From assembly GCA_942486035.1 (NCBI GenBank), contig CALNXK010000008.1:4797501-4861500 (forward strand): 64,000 nucleotides of DNA. The letters run 5' to 3'. Positions within the stretch are counted from its first letter, which is position 1; every line of letters starts with the position of its first letter. The notes under the pieces were generated by a model. It was not told where the DNA came from, made no database searches, and saw only the letters and a list, made by a program, of their open reading frames with translations. The stretch is from Porites lobata (taxonomy: Eukaryota > Cnidaria > Anthozoa > Scleractinia > Poritidae). Of this stretch, positions 33,501 through 45,500 are shown piece after piece. Both the position numbers and the translations under genes were made by a program.

Positions 33501-36500
33501 ATCAGCCTTGTCACTATGGAGTGGAAGGTCCCGTATTCTCTGTTCTAATTCAGATATGTCTGTGACTAAAAATAACAAAAAGATTTACCCAAGGCTAAAA
33601 GCGAAGATCCTGTTAATAAATTATAATTTACTACAAACAATAAACTTGTAATCATCGCAAAGAAATCTTTTTGGAGTTGAGCCTAGGATCAGTTGAAAAC
33701 TAGTAACTCGTCAGCGGATAACTTCAAAAAAACATGTAACATGTTATTTTGTATTGTAGCCCAGATGGTATCGGTAACAAGGGTTAACACAAGGCCAATT
33801 TTTTATTATTTAATTATCTATTGTACAGTATTTTAATGACAAAAACTCTATATTATGCTGAATGGTCCCACAGCTCTTTTCATTTGTTATGTTTGTACAC
33901 CTGGAATTTGTTCCCACAGCACATATATGTGCAGTAAAAAAAGTTAGGAAAGACACTGCAGCCAATTCCACTTCAGTAGAATTGAACTTACCAGAATCAG
34001 TGCTAGCAAATGACTCATCAAACACTCTTGATTCCCCATTTCTTCTTCTCAACACTTTCCTCTTTACATTTCTACTGCTTAGCCCTGATTGCTCATTAGG
34101 CGAACTCCCCACAGTGGAGGTTGATTCTGCTCTGACTGAAGGACCATTCACTGGGTAATAACGTGATGCATTCTCTTTACCAAAAGCCTCATGACTTGCC
34201 TAATTTTTGTACAGAAGGAGAATTACTTAAATGTACCTTTTTCAGGGTATTTATTAGAAATTAGAGATCAGAGAATTACCCGTTTACTACACAGAATTCT
34301 TCCACTAATGTTCAGTAGCCTATTATTCCAATGTAGAGCCTCTTTCAAAATATTCTTCTGTAATGTTACACTTTTCTCCTGCTACTTGAATTCTTAACGA
34401 AAACGTTAACTTTCTGTCATAATGTTATATGTCTTTTGTGTGTAAGATAATTCAATCTTATCACAGAGATAAGTTTGTGAACAGTAAATGTTTATTTAAT
34501 GGGTTCAATTGAACAGCATGCAAGGGGTTGTTTATATAAATAAAATAATTTTAATGACTGTTGTAAATACGTGCAGTACTACCTTGCAATCACTTTTATG
34601 TTTTTAGCATTTTGGTTAGAACTTACAACGATAATCAATAATTAGGAGGGCCAGAAGTTTGGTGACAAGGTTTTGACCTTATAATGACGTGGCAACTTAT
34701 CATCAACAATACCAATGGCATGCAATTGCCTACCATCATAGCTGACCTAAAGTACGACAAGAAACATACTGATGACCATTAGTCTTAGAGGTGAAGACAA
34801 TAAAACATACTGTAAAATTCTGAAAATAAGCCCCTCCATGTATAAGCCCCTATAAGCCCCCCAAAATCACAACGCAAAAAACCCTCCGTTAAATCGCCCC
34901 CCCAAATATAAGCCCCCCCGGGGGACTTGTACTTGGAATTTGCCCTCGAATACAAAGTAAAGCAAAGCAAAAATGGTAAATTTCCTTCCAACTATAACGC
35001 TAGCCCAATCGATTTTCAAACTCAAATTTCGCTATAGATAAGCCCCTTTAAAAATAAGCCCCTCAAAAAGGGCCTTTGAAAAATATAAGCCCCGGGGCTT
35101 ATTTTCGGAATTTTACGGTAACTTATTGGGACCACAGAAAAAGGTCACCACAACTGCTGAGAGAGTGACTGCTTAAAGCAAGCCCATTAATAGAGTGTTT
35201 TCGCTCACGTGGCCAGCATCTATGCAAATTTATTGGAACAAAAGAAAGTGTTTGCATAACAACAGAGTTCAACTCCCACATGATTGGTTTGGGACACCAA
35301 CATGGCCGCTGCTTCATTGTTTTGGGACACCAATATGGCCACCATGATGATGTGAAAACACTCTATACAGTAGAACCCCATTAATACGGTCACCAATGGG
35401 TAAAAAAAAACTAGCCGTGTTAACGATGTGGCCATATTACAGGGTTCTCAATAGATTTTTAAGTAGGAGGTGATCACTGATAAAGTAGGAGGCTCTTCAG
35501 CAAAGCCAGAGGTGTCAAAACAAAGCAAAGGGACTTAAACAAAAACTATAAATCCCAAAGCGGTGATCAACGGTGGTGCCTTCTATTGAGAACCCTGATA
35601 TTATCGGGCAGGTTCAAATTTCATGACTTTAGGGCCATAATGACAAATAGAGCATACATCGCATTTGCATTTTTTGAACAACTTACTGTTCTCATTAATA
35701 AACAACTGGAAAGTACATACCACGTAAAGTAATTGAAAAAACTACTTCAAAATTTTTCCTTCAGTACATGAAACTCTTAAAATTTGGCTATAAATCGCCA
35801 CCAGTGCATTTTACGTGTACTGTAGTCCAAAAACAGTACAAAAATAAGCTCATATTACTTGGTCAAGAAAATTGACAAGTCACAGGCATTTCAATTTTCT
35901 AAATTTCGAACGATTGGCCATATTAACAGGGTGAAATTATAAGTGATTCTACCATTTGGGATTTTAAAATGTGGCCATTGGTCGTATTGATGGGTGACCA
36001 CATTTTTTATAAGGAAATGTATGGGCATTTTGCTGGGACAAAAAATTGGCTGTAAAAACGAGGTGACCACATATTACCGAGGTGGCCATAAGGTGGGGTT
36101 CCACTGTACAGGTTTGACGCTATTACTGGTTCTTACCTTTGTCACATGGGCAACTGATTTTGGTCTTGGAAACACAGTATCCTCAAGAGGATATCGGTAT
36201 CTATCAGGCACAGAATGTCTCTCTTTGATGCTGTCTAAAGCTAAATGAGAAAACACAAAAATAAACATTCTTTATTATCGTGTTAAAGATCCCTTTGCAA
36301 CTGAAACAACAACTGTTTAGGGCTTAAGACAAGGGTGGAAAGATGTCTAACATTTTGGGCTAAGATGGGAGTAGTTCAGTTAAAATGCAAGTGCGATTGA
36401 TCAAAAACTTTTTAAACAAGAGGTTTGCTTGCAGATGAAAAAAAGCTTTAAGTTAGATCTCTAACCTCGATCACAAAATAACCTTGCCCCCACAAGCGAG

Positions 36501-38875
36501 CAACCAAGACTCACCCCATTCCAACCATTCTCGTTCCCAACTTCAACCTTATTTATTAAAAATGGTTTACAATAGACTGCCGTGCAATCCCCACATCTAT
36601 TTAAGGAAATTAGAAAACAAAAAGGAATTGAAAGAGAGTTGGAAGGCATGCTATTTTATACATACAAATTATTAATAACTGTTAATCCAACTTTCAAATT
36701 ATCAATGGCATCTTAAAATAGTCATTTTCTCTATTAAAATATCGGAGAGCAAATCCCTGATTTACATTTGTAAATTCCTTTTTAGGAAGATCCCTAATAT
36801 GACAGGGTATCTCATTCCAAAGTTTTACGACAAAACAAGAGAGGGAGTTTTGTGTTTTTCCAGCTTTGAAGTAGATGACAGGGCTGTACTCTAAGACTAG
36901 CAGAGCCCGGTGGCCCCTGGCACCCAACTTTTGTTCTTGGGTGACTAGACTTCTTAGACTTCTTAGTTTTTTAATACAAATCATATGGAGGGCACCCTAG
37001 ATTTTACAAGTTTATAGCACTGGGCTCCCTTCAATTGTCCATAGAGCATAGCCTTGGATGATCATGAATAATTTTACAAATGAATTGACAAGGTTTTTCA
37101 AATAAATTTGGGAGATTTGGTGGCGAATTGTTGTTACTGATATCGTGCATTATATTAGCGGAGCTAACCAAAAGGATCGCAGCTCTGAGAACGAGAATCG
37201 ACTCATCCCATGGCCCATGTTCTAAGGGGCTTTACCAACCCGCATCCCAACTAAGGTTGAGTTGTGACAGGTAAATATATATTTGCATACCACTTGTTGA
37301 AGATGACGAAATTTCATCTCTGCTCCCATCTAAGTAACTATCAGTGTAATAGCTGTCACTAGTGGAAGAGTTAAAATGCCCCCTTCCTCTTGATTTTGCT
37401 CTTTCAGCTTCAATAAGATGCTTAAGGTCTACAAGGCAAAAATAACCAGGTGCAATATAATTGTAAATATTTAAACTAGATCGAGAGTGTCAAAATGTTT
37501 GGTTGAGAGAATACTTCTTTCAGCAAAACAACAAAAATAGAGTCAAACTGTCAGGCTAAGTTTTAGGCCTGGGCCCAGATGTTCGAAGGCCGATTAACGC
37601 TTAACCAAGGGTTAAAACCCCAGTTTTCTTTTCTTTTGTTCAAAAGCATTTTTCTCACTGGATAATTTTCTCTGTTATTTTTAGGAGCATCCAAACATCA
37701 ACTCATTGACAAAAAGAATTAAACTGAATTTACTTTTTAAGCTTTCATATCTGAATTCAAATTTCACTCTAACCCTGGGTTATCTTAACCCAGCTTTGAG
37801 CAACCCGGCCCTGGTTCCTTGAAAAAAGTTTAAGCTAGGATTAAGTCAAATTTTAAGCAAGGGTTTCTTGTCTAAAAACATGCAACTCAAGCAAGTTAAG
37901 TTAAAGCCTGGTCACCATATGATTGTCCCGATCGCCCCAGTCATTAAAAAAAATTTTAAGATGATCTGGGCGACTGGTAGTTTCCACATAATCGTCTCGA
38001 CAGCCTCAAAGAAAAGAGACGCGGGGTCATCAGCGATATCTCTGGGTGAGACAATAGAATTTTTGCGCGTGTTTTGCAAACAAGCCAAACGTAACAAAGG
38101 ATTTTGCCCTGCTATCTGCTTTTCCTCTCGATTTTGCAGCGTCAAGAAGCTAGAAGAGTTCCACAAAGACATAGTATCACAGTGAGAACGTGATGTCATG
38201 AACTTTCTTTAGTTTCAAATAGTGCCCATACGTAGTGCACACATTTTTGTATTATTTTTTCGACTCCAACGGAGTCCAGGCCAAATGCATTCTTGACTAC
38301 TGGATTAAAAGTGATGATTTCTAGGATAGCCTTCGATCATCCCGATCGTTTCAGTTGTCTGAGAGCATTTCAATTTGATCGCTTCAAAATTTACACGATT
38401 GTCCCAATTGTCCTGATCTCAACTCAAGGTCGTCCGGGTCGTTTGCGATCGTCTAAGTAGCTTTTCCATATGATCGTCTCAATCGTCTGAACATTATTTG
38501 AGACGACTGGGACGATCCGGACGATCATATGGAAACCAGGCTTTACTGTTTGTCCTCTAGCTCGAGATACAGACAAGATAATGCAGGGATACAGCCTCAA
38601 AGTGGCAGGGTATTCTTCAGTTACTCCTAGTGCATTTATGAAAGAAAGGAGCTCTGAACGTTCATACATCTAAAAGTAAAACAAAAAACAAAGATGCATG
38701 ATCGATTGATTACTAAGCTCGCGATCAAATATGCTTCTTGCAACTTCCAAACTCTACAAAGCTATAACAAACCTCTTTGAAACTCTTTGAGCTTATCATC
38801 AGGTATGTTTGAATATCCAAGTTCTTCTAGCTTTCTTCTAATCTCCTCCTCACCAAATTCGTAGCTTTGTGCCAT
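30547..38875 (-). CDS. HYLS1: HYLS1 centriolar/ciliary protein, nine exons
   Basis: Coding exons in transcript order: 38875-38773, 37428-37291, 36240-36137, 34199-33992, 33565-33404, 31834-31777, 31671-31590, 31435-31406, 30648-30547. All junctions are GT-AG, the phases agree, and the total is 987 nt (328 residues; the human protein has 299). Conserved blocks: EEEIRRKLEELGYSNIPDDK near the N-terminus, KRKVLRRRNGE in exon 4, and KKTDPVSRYHQFKDEW with APGEKSHKNLRWNVR across exons 6-7 (the block hit in human hydrolethalus syndrome). The C-terminus carries YVPNNYVVPTEKKRQALRW. In the family HYLS1 acts at centrioles and is needed for cilium formation. Exon 8 is only 30 nt. Exon 2 is required, because the alternative frame at 38424-38669 belongs to a repeat. 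It is head to head with RNase T2. Introns carry many inverted-repeat elements. Confidence 0.93.
30718..30845. mobile_element. Diverged, right-truncated copy of the TAGACTGCAAAA element
   Basis: Begins TTAGACTGCAAAACAGTCTG and continues through GCGTATTCAAG, GAGCAGTCA, GGTCTGGAGCGAGGCTGAAA and GAGACTCTTGAGCTACGCT, parallel to the intact element at 51883. No matching right terminus is clear. It lies within intron 8 of HYLS1. Confidence 0.6.
31066..31304. mobile_element. TATACTACTACATG repeat, copy A
   Basis: TATACTACTACATGAGAAAT at the left and GTAGTAGTATAAAC at about 31178 are inverted tips. Similarity to a second copy at 48816 extends on to GAAATTACGTATAA (31304). The shared interior includes GAGCAGTGGTATTTCAACT and GAAATACCTACATGTGAAAA. 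It lies in intron 8 of HYLS1 and has no coding content. Confidence 0.65.
33061..33330. repeat. Intronic inverted repeat
   Basis: GATTGTCCAATCACAACATT, AAAAGATACTCAAG and a T run at about 33077-33125 recur in inverted orientation at 33260-33320 (AACTTGAGAATCTTTTGTTT, then CATTGTGATTGGACAGTCGT), with several mismatches. It lies between HYLS1 exons 5 and 6. It is probably a diverged foldback element. Confidence 0.55.
34808..35120. mobile_element. MITE with AAAATTCTGAAAATAAGCCCC ends
   Basis: TACTGTAAAATTCTGAAAAT at the left mirrors ATTTTCGGAATTTTACGGTA at the right, with repeated ATAAGCCCC phrases inside both ends. I recognise it as a widespread animal MITE type. It lies in HYLS1 intron 3, and the frame read through it is repeat-derived. 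Confidence 0.7.
35366..36108. mobile_element. MITE with TACAGTAGAACCCC ends, hosting a nested element
   Basis: Left TACAGTAGAACCCCATTAAT and right GGTGGGGTTCCACTGTA are inverted. GGTCACC and GTGGCCATATTA phrases recur along the body. It is interrupted at 35441-35596 by a separate inverted-repeat element. It lies in HYLS1 intron 3. Confidence 0.65.
35441..35596. mobile_element. Nested 156-bp inverted-repeat element
   Basis: Perfect 15-bp terminal repeats AGGGTTCTCAATAGA and TCTATTGAGAACCCT. The flanks CATATTAC and GATATTAT share ATATTA, compatible with a decayed 8-bp target duplication as made by hAT transposases. It inserted into the older element at 35366-36108. Confidence 0.7.
36694..36984 (-). 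pseudogene. 3' end of a LINE reverse transcriptase gene
   Basis: The 96-codon minus-strand frame contains LSCFVVKLWNEIPCHIRDLP, the pattern seen at the C-terminus of CR1/Jockey-type non-LTR retrotransposon polymerases (KLWN.IP..IR.L). Only the last part remains, as expected of a 5'-truncated LINE insertion. It lies in HYLS1 intron 2, on the same strand as the host gene. Confidence 0.65.
37902..38545. mobile_element. MITE with TAAAGCCTGG ends
   Basis: Left TAAAGCCTGGTCACCATATG and right CATATGGAAACCAGGCTTTA are inverted; CGATCGTCCCAGTC-type phrases recur just inside both. It is a cnidarian family I recognise. It occupies HYLS1 intron 1, and the frames it contains are not exons. Confidence 0.7.
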
Positions 38876-39288
38876 GATTTTAGTTGAACAACGTTCACTG
38901 TTCACTGAAAAATGTTTTGGAAAAATGACTAACGGTAGGTTTCTAGTGCCCAGGCCGGCCCGGACAAATAGGCACGTGGTTCTTGACGTAAACAAAAATG
39001 CCGGGGCTTTAGGTGGCGACGTTTGTTGGATTCGAACCCGCGTCAAACTCACGTGAATTTACTTATGGCTCAAATTTCATAAAAACTCTCGTCACACTAT
39101 AGTTTCTTTGCAGACGAGAATAGTCGTGGACTTGTGTAAACGGTGAAATCTGGTGGCAAGGTACGGTGTGTTTTCATGATTGCATTCCGGCATCGGCTTT
39201 TTTAACGCGCCAAAAATAGCTCAAACTGGGGCTTCTCCTTTTAAATTTGCGACTTTTTGTGCTTATCTATTGCAGGATTTCAGGCATC
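38876..39288. promoter_or_regulatory. Bidirectional promoter between HYLS1 and RNase T2
   Basis: Only 413 bp separate the two divergent start codons. No TATA box is evident on either strand. Two CACGTG E-boxes lie at 38973 and 39050, and the segment is more GC-rich than its surroundings. I looked for an RFX X-box, expected for some ciliary genes, and found no convincing one. A splice-acceptor-like TTGCAG just before the RNase start may indicate a leader intron. Confidence 0.6.
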
Positions 39289-42200
39289 ATGTTTTTGCCG
39301 GTTTTCGCTGTGGCTTTGCTTTGTCAGACGGCTACGTCTTTTAGTATTTTCAGGTAATGATACCTTTTCTTGCATCTGAGAGACTACTGTGATTCAATTA
39401 AATGCTTCAATGAAACTGCAAATTAATTATTGCGTTAACGGTAATAAATTTCACTTACGTGTTGACTCAAGATTCTTAAGAGAGAGGAACTGAACGGAAA
39501 TGTTTATTGATAGCGTATTAGAGTTTGCATTTGAGTATCCAGCCGACCGGCCGGCTGTTCATGGCTTGGATATATGTTCACTTTAAAAGCTTTATATAAA
39601 TTCAGTTACTTGCAGCTCGTAATTAACTGCTCGAGCCAGCGAAGGGTGAAAAAAATTGAGGGCTTAAAAGTTTCTGACTCCCGTTTCCGGGGTATAGATC
39701 TTTGCGGAAATGTTCCAAAGATATTTCTTTTAAAACGAGAAAAGTTTGTAAAAGAGGTCTGTTGTTTAATGTAAGCGCCTGGAAATATTTCTTCTTGCAT
39801 TGTATGCATTCTCCCATGAACATTCACAGGGTTGGATGGGAAAACATCTGGGACTGCGCTCACCGGGAGGCCTGTTCAGATGCAGAAGTTTCATTGAATA
39901 GTTTTTTAGCTAAGGTGGGCATTCCAACGTTGAACTAAGTTGGAAATACAGTATTTATCATATTTGATCATCATTTTCCCATTCTTTAACACCTTTCAAG
40001 CAGCAAGTTTACCAGAAAACTCAGTGCTTTGGTTTGGGGCTTGCTCAGCTCTCTTTCTTTGGTAGTTCAGGGTTGCCTGGGGAGGGGCTTACCTGTCTAG
40101 GTATACATCTGGAAAAGTGTTGGCCAATATACCAAAATCTCCCTTAATAACTGTAAACCCCAAAGAAGACACTTAATACCCCCAAAGCCTTGGCTGACAT
40201 CTGGTACATGGTTTTATTTTATTACATCATGATTTTTTTTCTAACATTTGCTTGTGATCTTTGGTGAAGAATAATTGTTGCATGACTTACCCAAAAGTTT
40301 AGAGACAATAGATTTATCTCAGTGGTCTGCAGACATGCCTGGCAGACAGTTTGGTATCTCATTCCAGGCTGTATAACACTGCTCCATTAAAAAGGGGATT
40401 AAACATCTCCTCTTTTAATAAGTATTAAAAGGAATGAAAGTGTAACTAAGGCCCAGTTCAAACATTGAACTTTCAAACCTAATTATTAAGTTTGGCACAT
40501 GTAAATTACAATATGTGAATCAATTAGGATAATAAATTATAAACATTTGAATTTGGCGGGTCGTCCCACAATATATATTCTATTATTGACCGATCATGAG
40601 CTCTTCCAATAGAAATTGGCAAGAAGTCAACTTTGTTGAACTTCACATTCTGCTGAACTTAATTGCATAAGTTATGTTCATGTATTCCTTCAATAAAACC
40701 ATTCTTTTTAGTTGTAGCCAGTTGTTTTCCGTGCATTTGTGGACAAAACTCACAGTCTAAGCACATTAATATGATGTTGACAGCACTCTCATTGAAGATT
40801 TTGAGTCTAGTCCAGACTGAAACTGCAGGGAAGTTAAAAACAGTCTTTGAAATCTCTCTTTGAAGCTATATCCGTAGTCACAAACCTGCATTCATTTTCA
40901 GCAGAACAGATGCTGTCGATGCAGACTTTAACCTGTTTATCTTAACCCAGTGGTGGCCTCAGACCATGTGTTATGATCAAATGGTAAGTTTTTCCTTCAT
41001 CTATCTCTTGATTATTCTAACACAAGATAGGTATTTTAATACTATTTGGAAAAGGCAAGATGACACTCTTGAATTTGTTTGGTATGACCTGCCTATTAAA
41101 CCCAGGGAAACTCCCATATGAATAGAACATTTGAGGATGCCCAACAATTTTGGTCTCATATATTTTACCCCTAAGAAAATGAAAAAAAGAGATTTAATCG
41201 CTGGCTAGGGTAGTGTTTAAAGAAATAAGTAAATAGGAAATCAAACACATCTTTACGATAAATGTTATGTATTATTTTAAAATAATGAAGATAGTACGCA
41301 TGTTCTGATTGGTTAGCAACCTATGGTTTATTGTGCTGGTAAACTCATAGAAAACCGAAAAATTTGCCGTTTTACTTTAAGTTTTTTTATAAAAGCAATA
41401 GACCGCACTTTCTATGGGTTTACTGGCGTGATAACCCACTTGGGATGTTGGGAGAACATGAGAAAAGCTTGTAAAACACTCACCTTCAGCTCGTGATTCA
41501 CAAGCTTTTCTCATGTTCTACCAACGTACTGCATGGGTTATCACGCCGGTAAACCCATAGAAAGTGTGGTCTATTGCTTAAGTATAGTATACAATATTCA
41601 ACATTTTATTCGCAGTTTTGGTTCTGGAAATTGACTGCCTGTTATGGTATAGTCTATTTTAGGAGTATAAAACCTGAGCCACACCCCGATAGTTCTTCTT
41701 TTATGGGTTTAAATCTTTATTTACTGGTGAGTATCCCTATCCTTTTCATGGGAGAGTCACCGCAACTCCCACCCCTAAAACTCTTTCCCTTGTTTTACAG
41801 GCCAATAAAACTCCATTATTTTCCATTATACTTGGCATCTTTTGATATTATTTTAGCTTAACTTGTTAACATGGTGAAATATATGCACTTATATTTTATA
41901 ATGGTAGGTTGCTTAAATACATGTATAAGTGCCACAGTGAGCATAGAATAATTTATTAAAAGAAACTTTCTTGCCTGATTTTCCAGCTGAGAAGCATATC
42001 AATCCAGAGTCAAACCTATATGGTTGTACTTTTGAAGTTGCCGTGTTTGCATACATTGATCTGCACAGGCCTGACTCAGTCAGGCATGTTTCATTCCAAC
42101 GTGCATTCACAAGTATCAGTATCTTATTTGACCTATTCATAATTCTTTTCTGATCTGTTTTAACTTGTAGACTGAAGAGAACTTCAAGCGCATTAAAATG

Positions 42201-42485
42201 AATCAAACTAAAAGCTGTGTGCCTGAAGGAGTCACCAAGTGGACAATTCATGGATTATGGTACTATTTGTAATAACCTTTGTATCGTATATAATTAATGT
42301 ACAGATTTAGCCAAGGCCAAAAGCAATTTAGCTCTCACTGGAAATTGTTTTCTCGGCCTGCGCCACATTGGTAGGAGGCAAGTGCTCTCACAACTGCACG
42401 GAGTGCACTGTCCGTTGCTCCCCATTTTGCTTTCTTATGTTAATGTATGGCATATTTAACAATTATTTCTAAAGCCCGAATATGC

Positions 42486-42520
<35 letters not shown>

Positions 42521-45500
42521 CTGAGTCAATAGCCTATGAAGCCTAGGCCCGATAATAAAAAAAAAATTAGCTAGTTAAAGCTAGACTTTAATCCTTTTTT
42601 GCTGCCAAAAAGCCTGAGCTTTTCGCTACTAGTGGGCTATGACATATAGCCTAGTAGTAGCTCAACCATTCAGAACACAACATTGATCATAGACCATTAG
42701 TTGGATTTTACGGAAATGAAATATTGCTTTCTTTTTCTTTTTTTCTCTTTTCTACCTAGATCCTTTTTTATTCACCCCTCTGTTAGCTTCTTGTCACCAA
42801 TTATTTCCATTATTTTTAAGCACCTTAACCCCCCTCCTTCCCCCCACACACATACACCTGTCACATACTAACATACCTGATTACTTTTCCCATTCTCACT
42901 GGTACCCTCCTTAATCCCTTACCCTCTGCATTATTTTTATTGATTATTTTCTAATGACAAAAAACTTTGATGCACTGATTTTTGTGGGTTCATCCTACAG
43001 GCCTACGATTGGTACAGAACACAAACCAGAGTACTGTAATGAATCATGGCCCTTCAATGAATCAGTGATACAGGTGACCTAACATTTCTACCTTATTATA
43101 AGAAATTAACGCTTCATGAAATAAACATAAATTTCAAAAATTTGCATTAATTTTTGGAAATGTATATTTCTGTGCAATTGATTAAATGGAACGGTGATTA
43201 CAGCAACCTTAATTTCCATTCCTTTTGCCCCAAATTCTCAATACACTTCTGACATTCTTGACACCTAAGAAAGAAAAACATTTTTTTCAGGGTGTAGATG
43301 ATCTGCCAGAAACAGTGAAACAGTTCTTCACTTGACCCTTTTGTACATTCAGGGAAAGAACCACAAAAAAAGTTCCCATTTTGGATTATACAGTCATTTA
43401 CCTTAATGTTCCTATTGTCTTGACAAATTTTGCTTTTTTGTGGGTGTCATTAAATTCATTTTGAAAATCTTACTCCCTCTTTCATATTAATTTCAGTTAT
43501 TCAAAAGTTGTTTTCCATCAACTTTGCATTATTTTAAGTCACATTGATTTCCAATACCTTAATTTCCAATACCTTAATTTCATGGAGCATTAATTTCCCA
43601 TAATAAGGTATACACTTTTTATCATTTTTTTTCTTCTTTTTTTCCTTTGCTATTTTGTGCTTTTGTCCTCTAGACGGATAAGATACTTCTTTGTTGATAT
43701 TTCTTGTAAAATAAGTTAAGCATGGGACTGTGCTGTGTTTGTCACTGGTGAACTATTTTTTAGAATTGTTGTGAAAATTTTGCCTTTTCCAGGATTTGTT
43801 GCCGAAACTTGAACGTCAATGGCCAACTCTTGAATCAGGCCAACAAAATGCGGAATTTTGGTATGAAATTTTAAACATGGATTGGCAGTTAATAATGTTC
43901 AATCCAGTTTTCAGTGTTTCAGCTGAATTCTCTCTAATAAATTACTTGTCTTGTTAGTCAGTTTATGTCTTGTCCTAGTCAGACAAAATGTCATTTGTAA
44001 ATGCTTTGTTTGTAGTGTAAATGCTTTCAGCAACTCTGAATACTTACAGGCACCCCAATGTAGTAATAATTAACAATTAATGAATGAGGCTGAGTATCTT
44101 ATGAAGAATTATGGAGATTGAGGAGGGTGTTATCACCCTCCCAGATCTCCATAATTCTTCATATGATACGAAAGCCGAATTCAATAATTTATTGTTTTAT
44201 TATTCATTCAAAATAGTTTCTAGTTTACATGTAAAAACATGGCTAAAACATTCTTACCTCCATTGATCCATCGATGTTAAGTTCACCTTCGATGGTGAAC
44301 GTTTAGGGTTGTTCAGCCCAGCAAATATTCTCCAAATAGCAGATGTCGCCCTTCGAGTTGTCTTCTTGCTGTTCTTGCCATGTTTTTAGCTAATTTTTGC
44401 CTAGTTCTTTCTCTTGAAACCAGTGAAATGTCCGCGATTTTTCAATCACAACCAAAACAACTCAACCTCGTCCGCAGGTCTTCTTGGTTAACCGTGCATT
44501 AACCTGTAGAAGGCTGCATTTTTGACGTCATTTCCTCGTTAAACACAAAATTCTTCCAAGTTTGGTCATCAGTAAATGGTTATGGTGAATTATGCGTGTG
44601 CTTTTAGCCAATCAGAATTGAGGAAATATTTTGAATGAATAATAATTATGATTAAAACAGACAATCCAAAGAGAACAAAACAGATTTAAGAGATACCCAA
44701 CCTGAAGATTCTCCCTTTGCTTTACACCCCATCCCCACACACCACCACAAAAGAAATCAATGATTAAACCTCCCCCACCCCTCTGATAAACACAAATTGG
44801 CCCAGTCCCAAGTTCATCTGGCCTGCAATGATATTGTATCACTGTATTTACTCGATTAAACGCCGCCCGTCGGTTGAACGCCACACCTATGCGTTTTATC
44901 AAGGAATAGAGAAAACATTGCTACATCTTGGTAATCTACACCATCCAGACAATTACGATTCCTTTTCAGGAAATAACTTAGAACATATTTCTGTTTCACA
45001 TAACATTTACAAATGATTTACTGAATGATTTAGTGATGTAAGAAATGTGATTTGAAATAAACGCTGCATTGGACAGATCAGAAATGGGGAAAATCTAATA
45101 ATCGACGCAGCGTTTAATTGAGTAAATACAGTCTTTGTAGTTAGCATACCAAGTGCTAGTCCTACTTTTTTGCAAAAACTTAATAAACAGATGAATTATT
45201 AAAAAAAGTGAAATAAATAAGTTTTTGGTCAGTTATTAGCTACACTTACCCCGTAAAAGGGAATCTGGATTCTGGAATCCAAGAAATGTTTGCTTGTAAA
45301 ATCAGGAATCCTTGGGTTTGGAATCCGGAATTGAAGTTCCACTGTCAAAGGCCGGAATCCAGTACCTGGAATCTGGAATCCACGGTGTGGAATCCAAAGT
45401 CCAAGACTTGGATTTCCTTGTACAATTACACTTCATATTCTTATAGATAAAAAAAAATTATTGTCCGTAATTTCTTTCTTTCTTTTTTTTTTTTTTTTCG

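Noticed and set aside
38424..38669. Possible HYLS1 second exon (a 81-codon minus-strand frame)
   Set aside because: It can be joined in frame only with a poor acceptor, overlaps a recognised MITE, and does not resemble HYLS1. The exon at 37291-37428 fits phase and family sequence.
39030..39040. Possible tRNA gene (GGTTCGAATCC B-box on the minus strand in the divergent promoter)
   Set aside because: No A-box at proper distance and no pairing T-stem; a chance B-box match.
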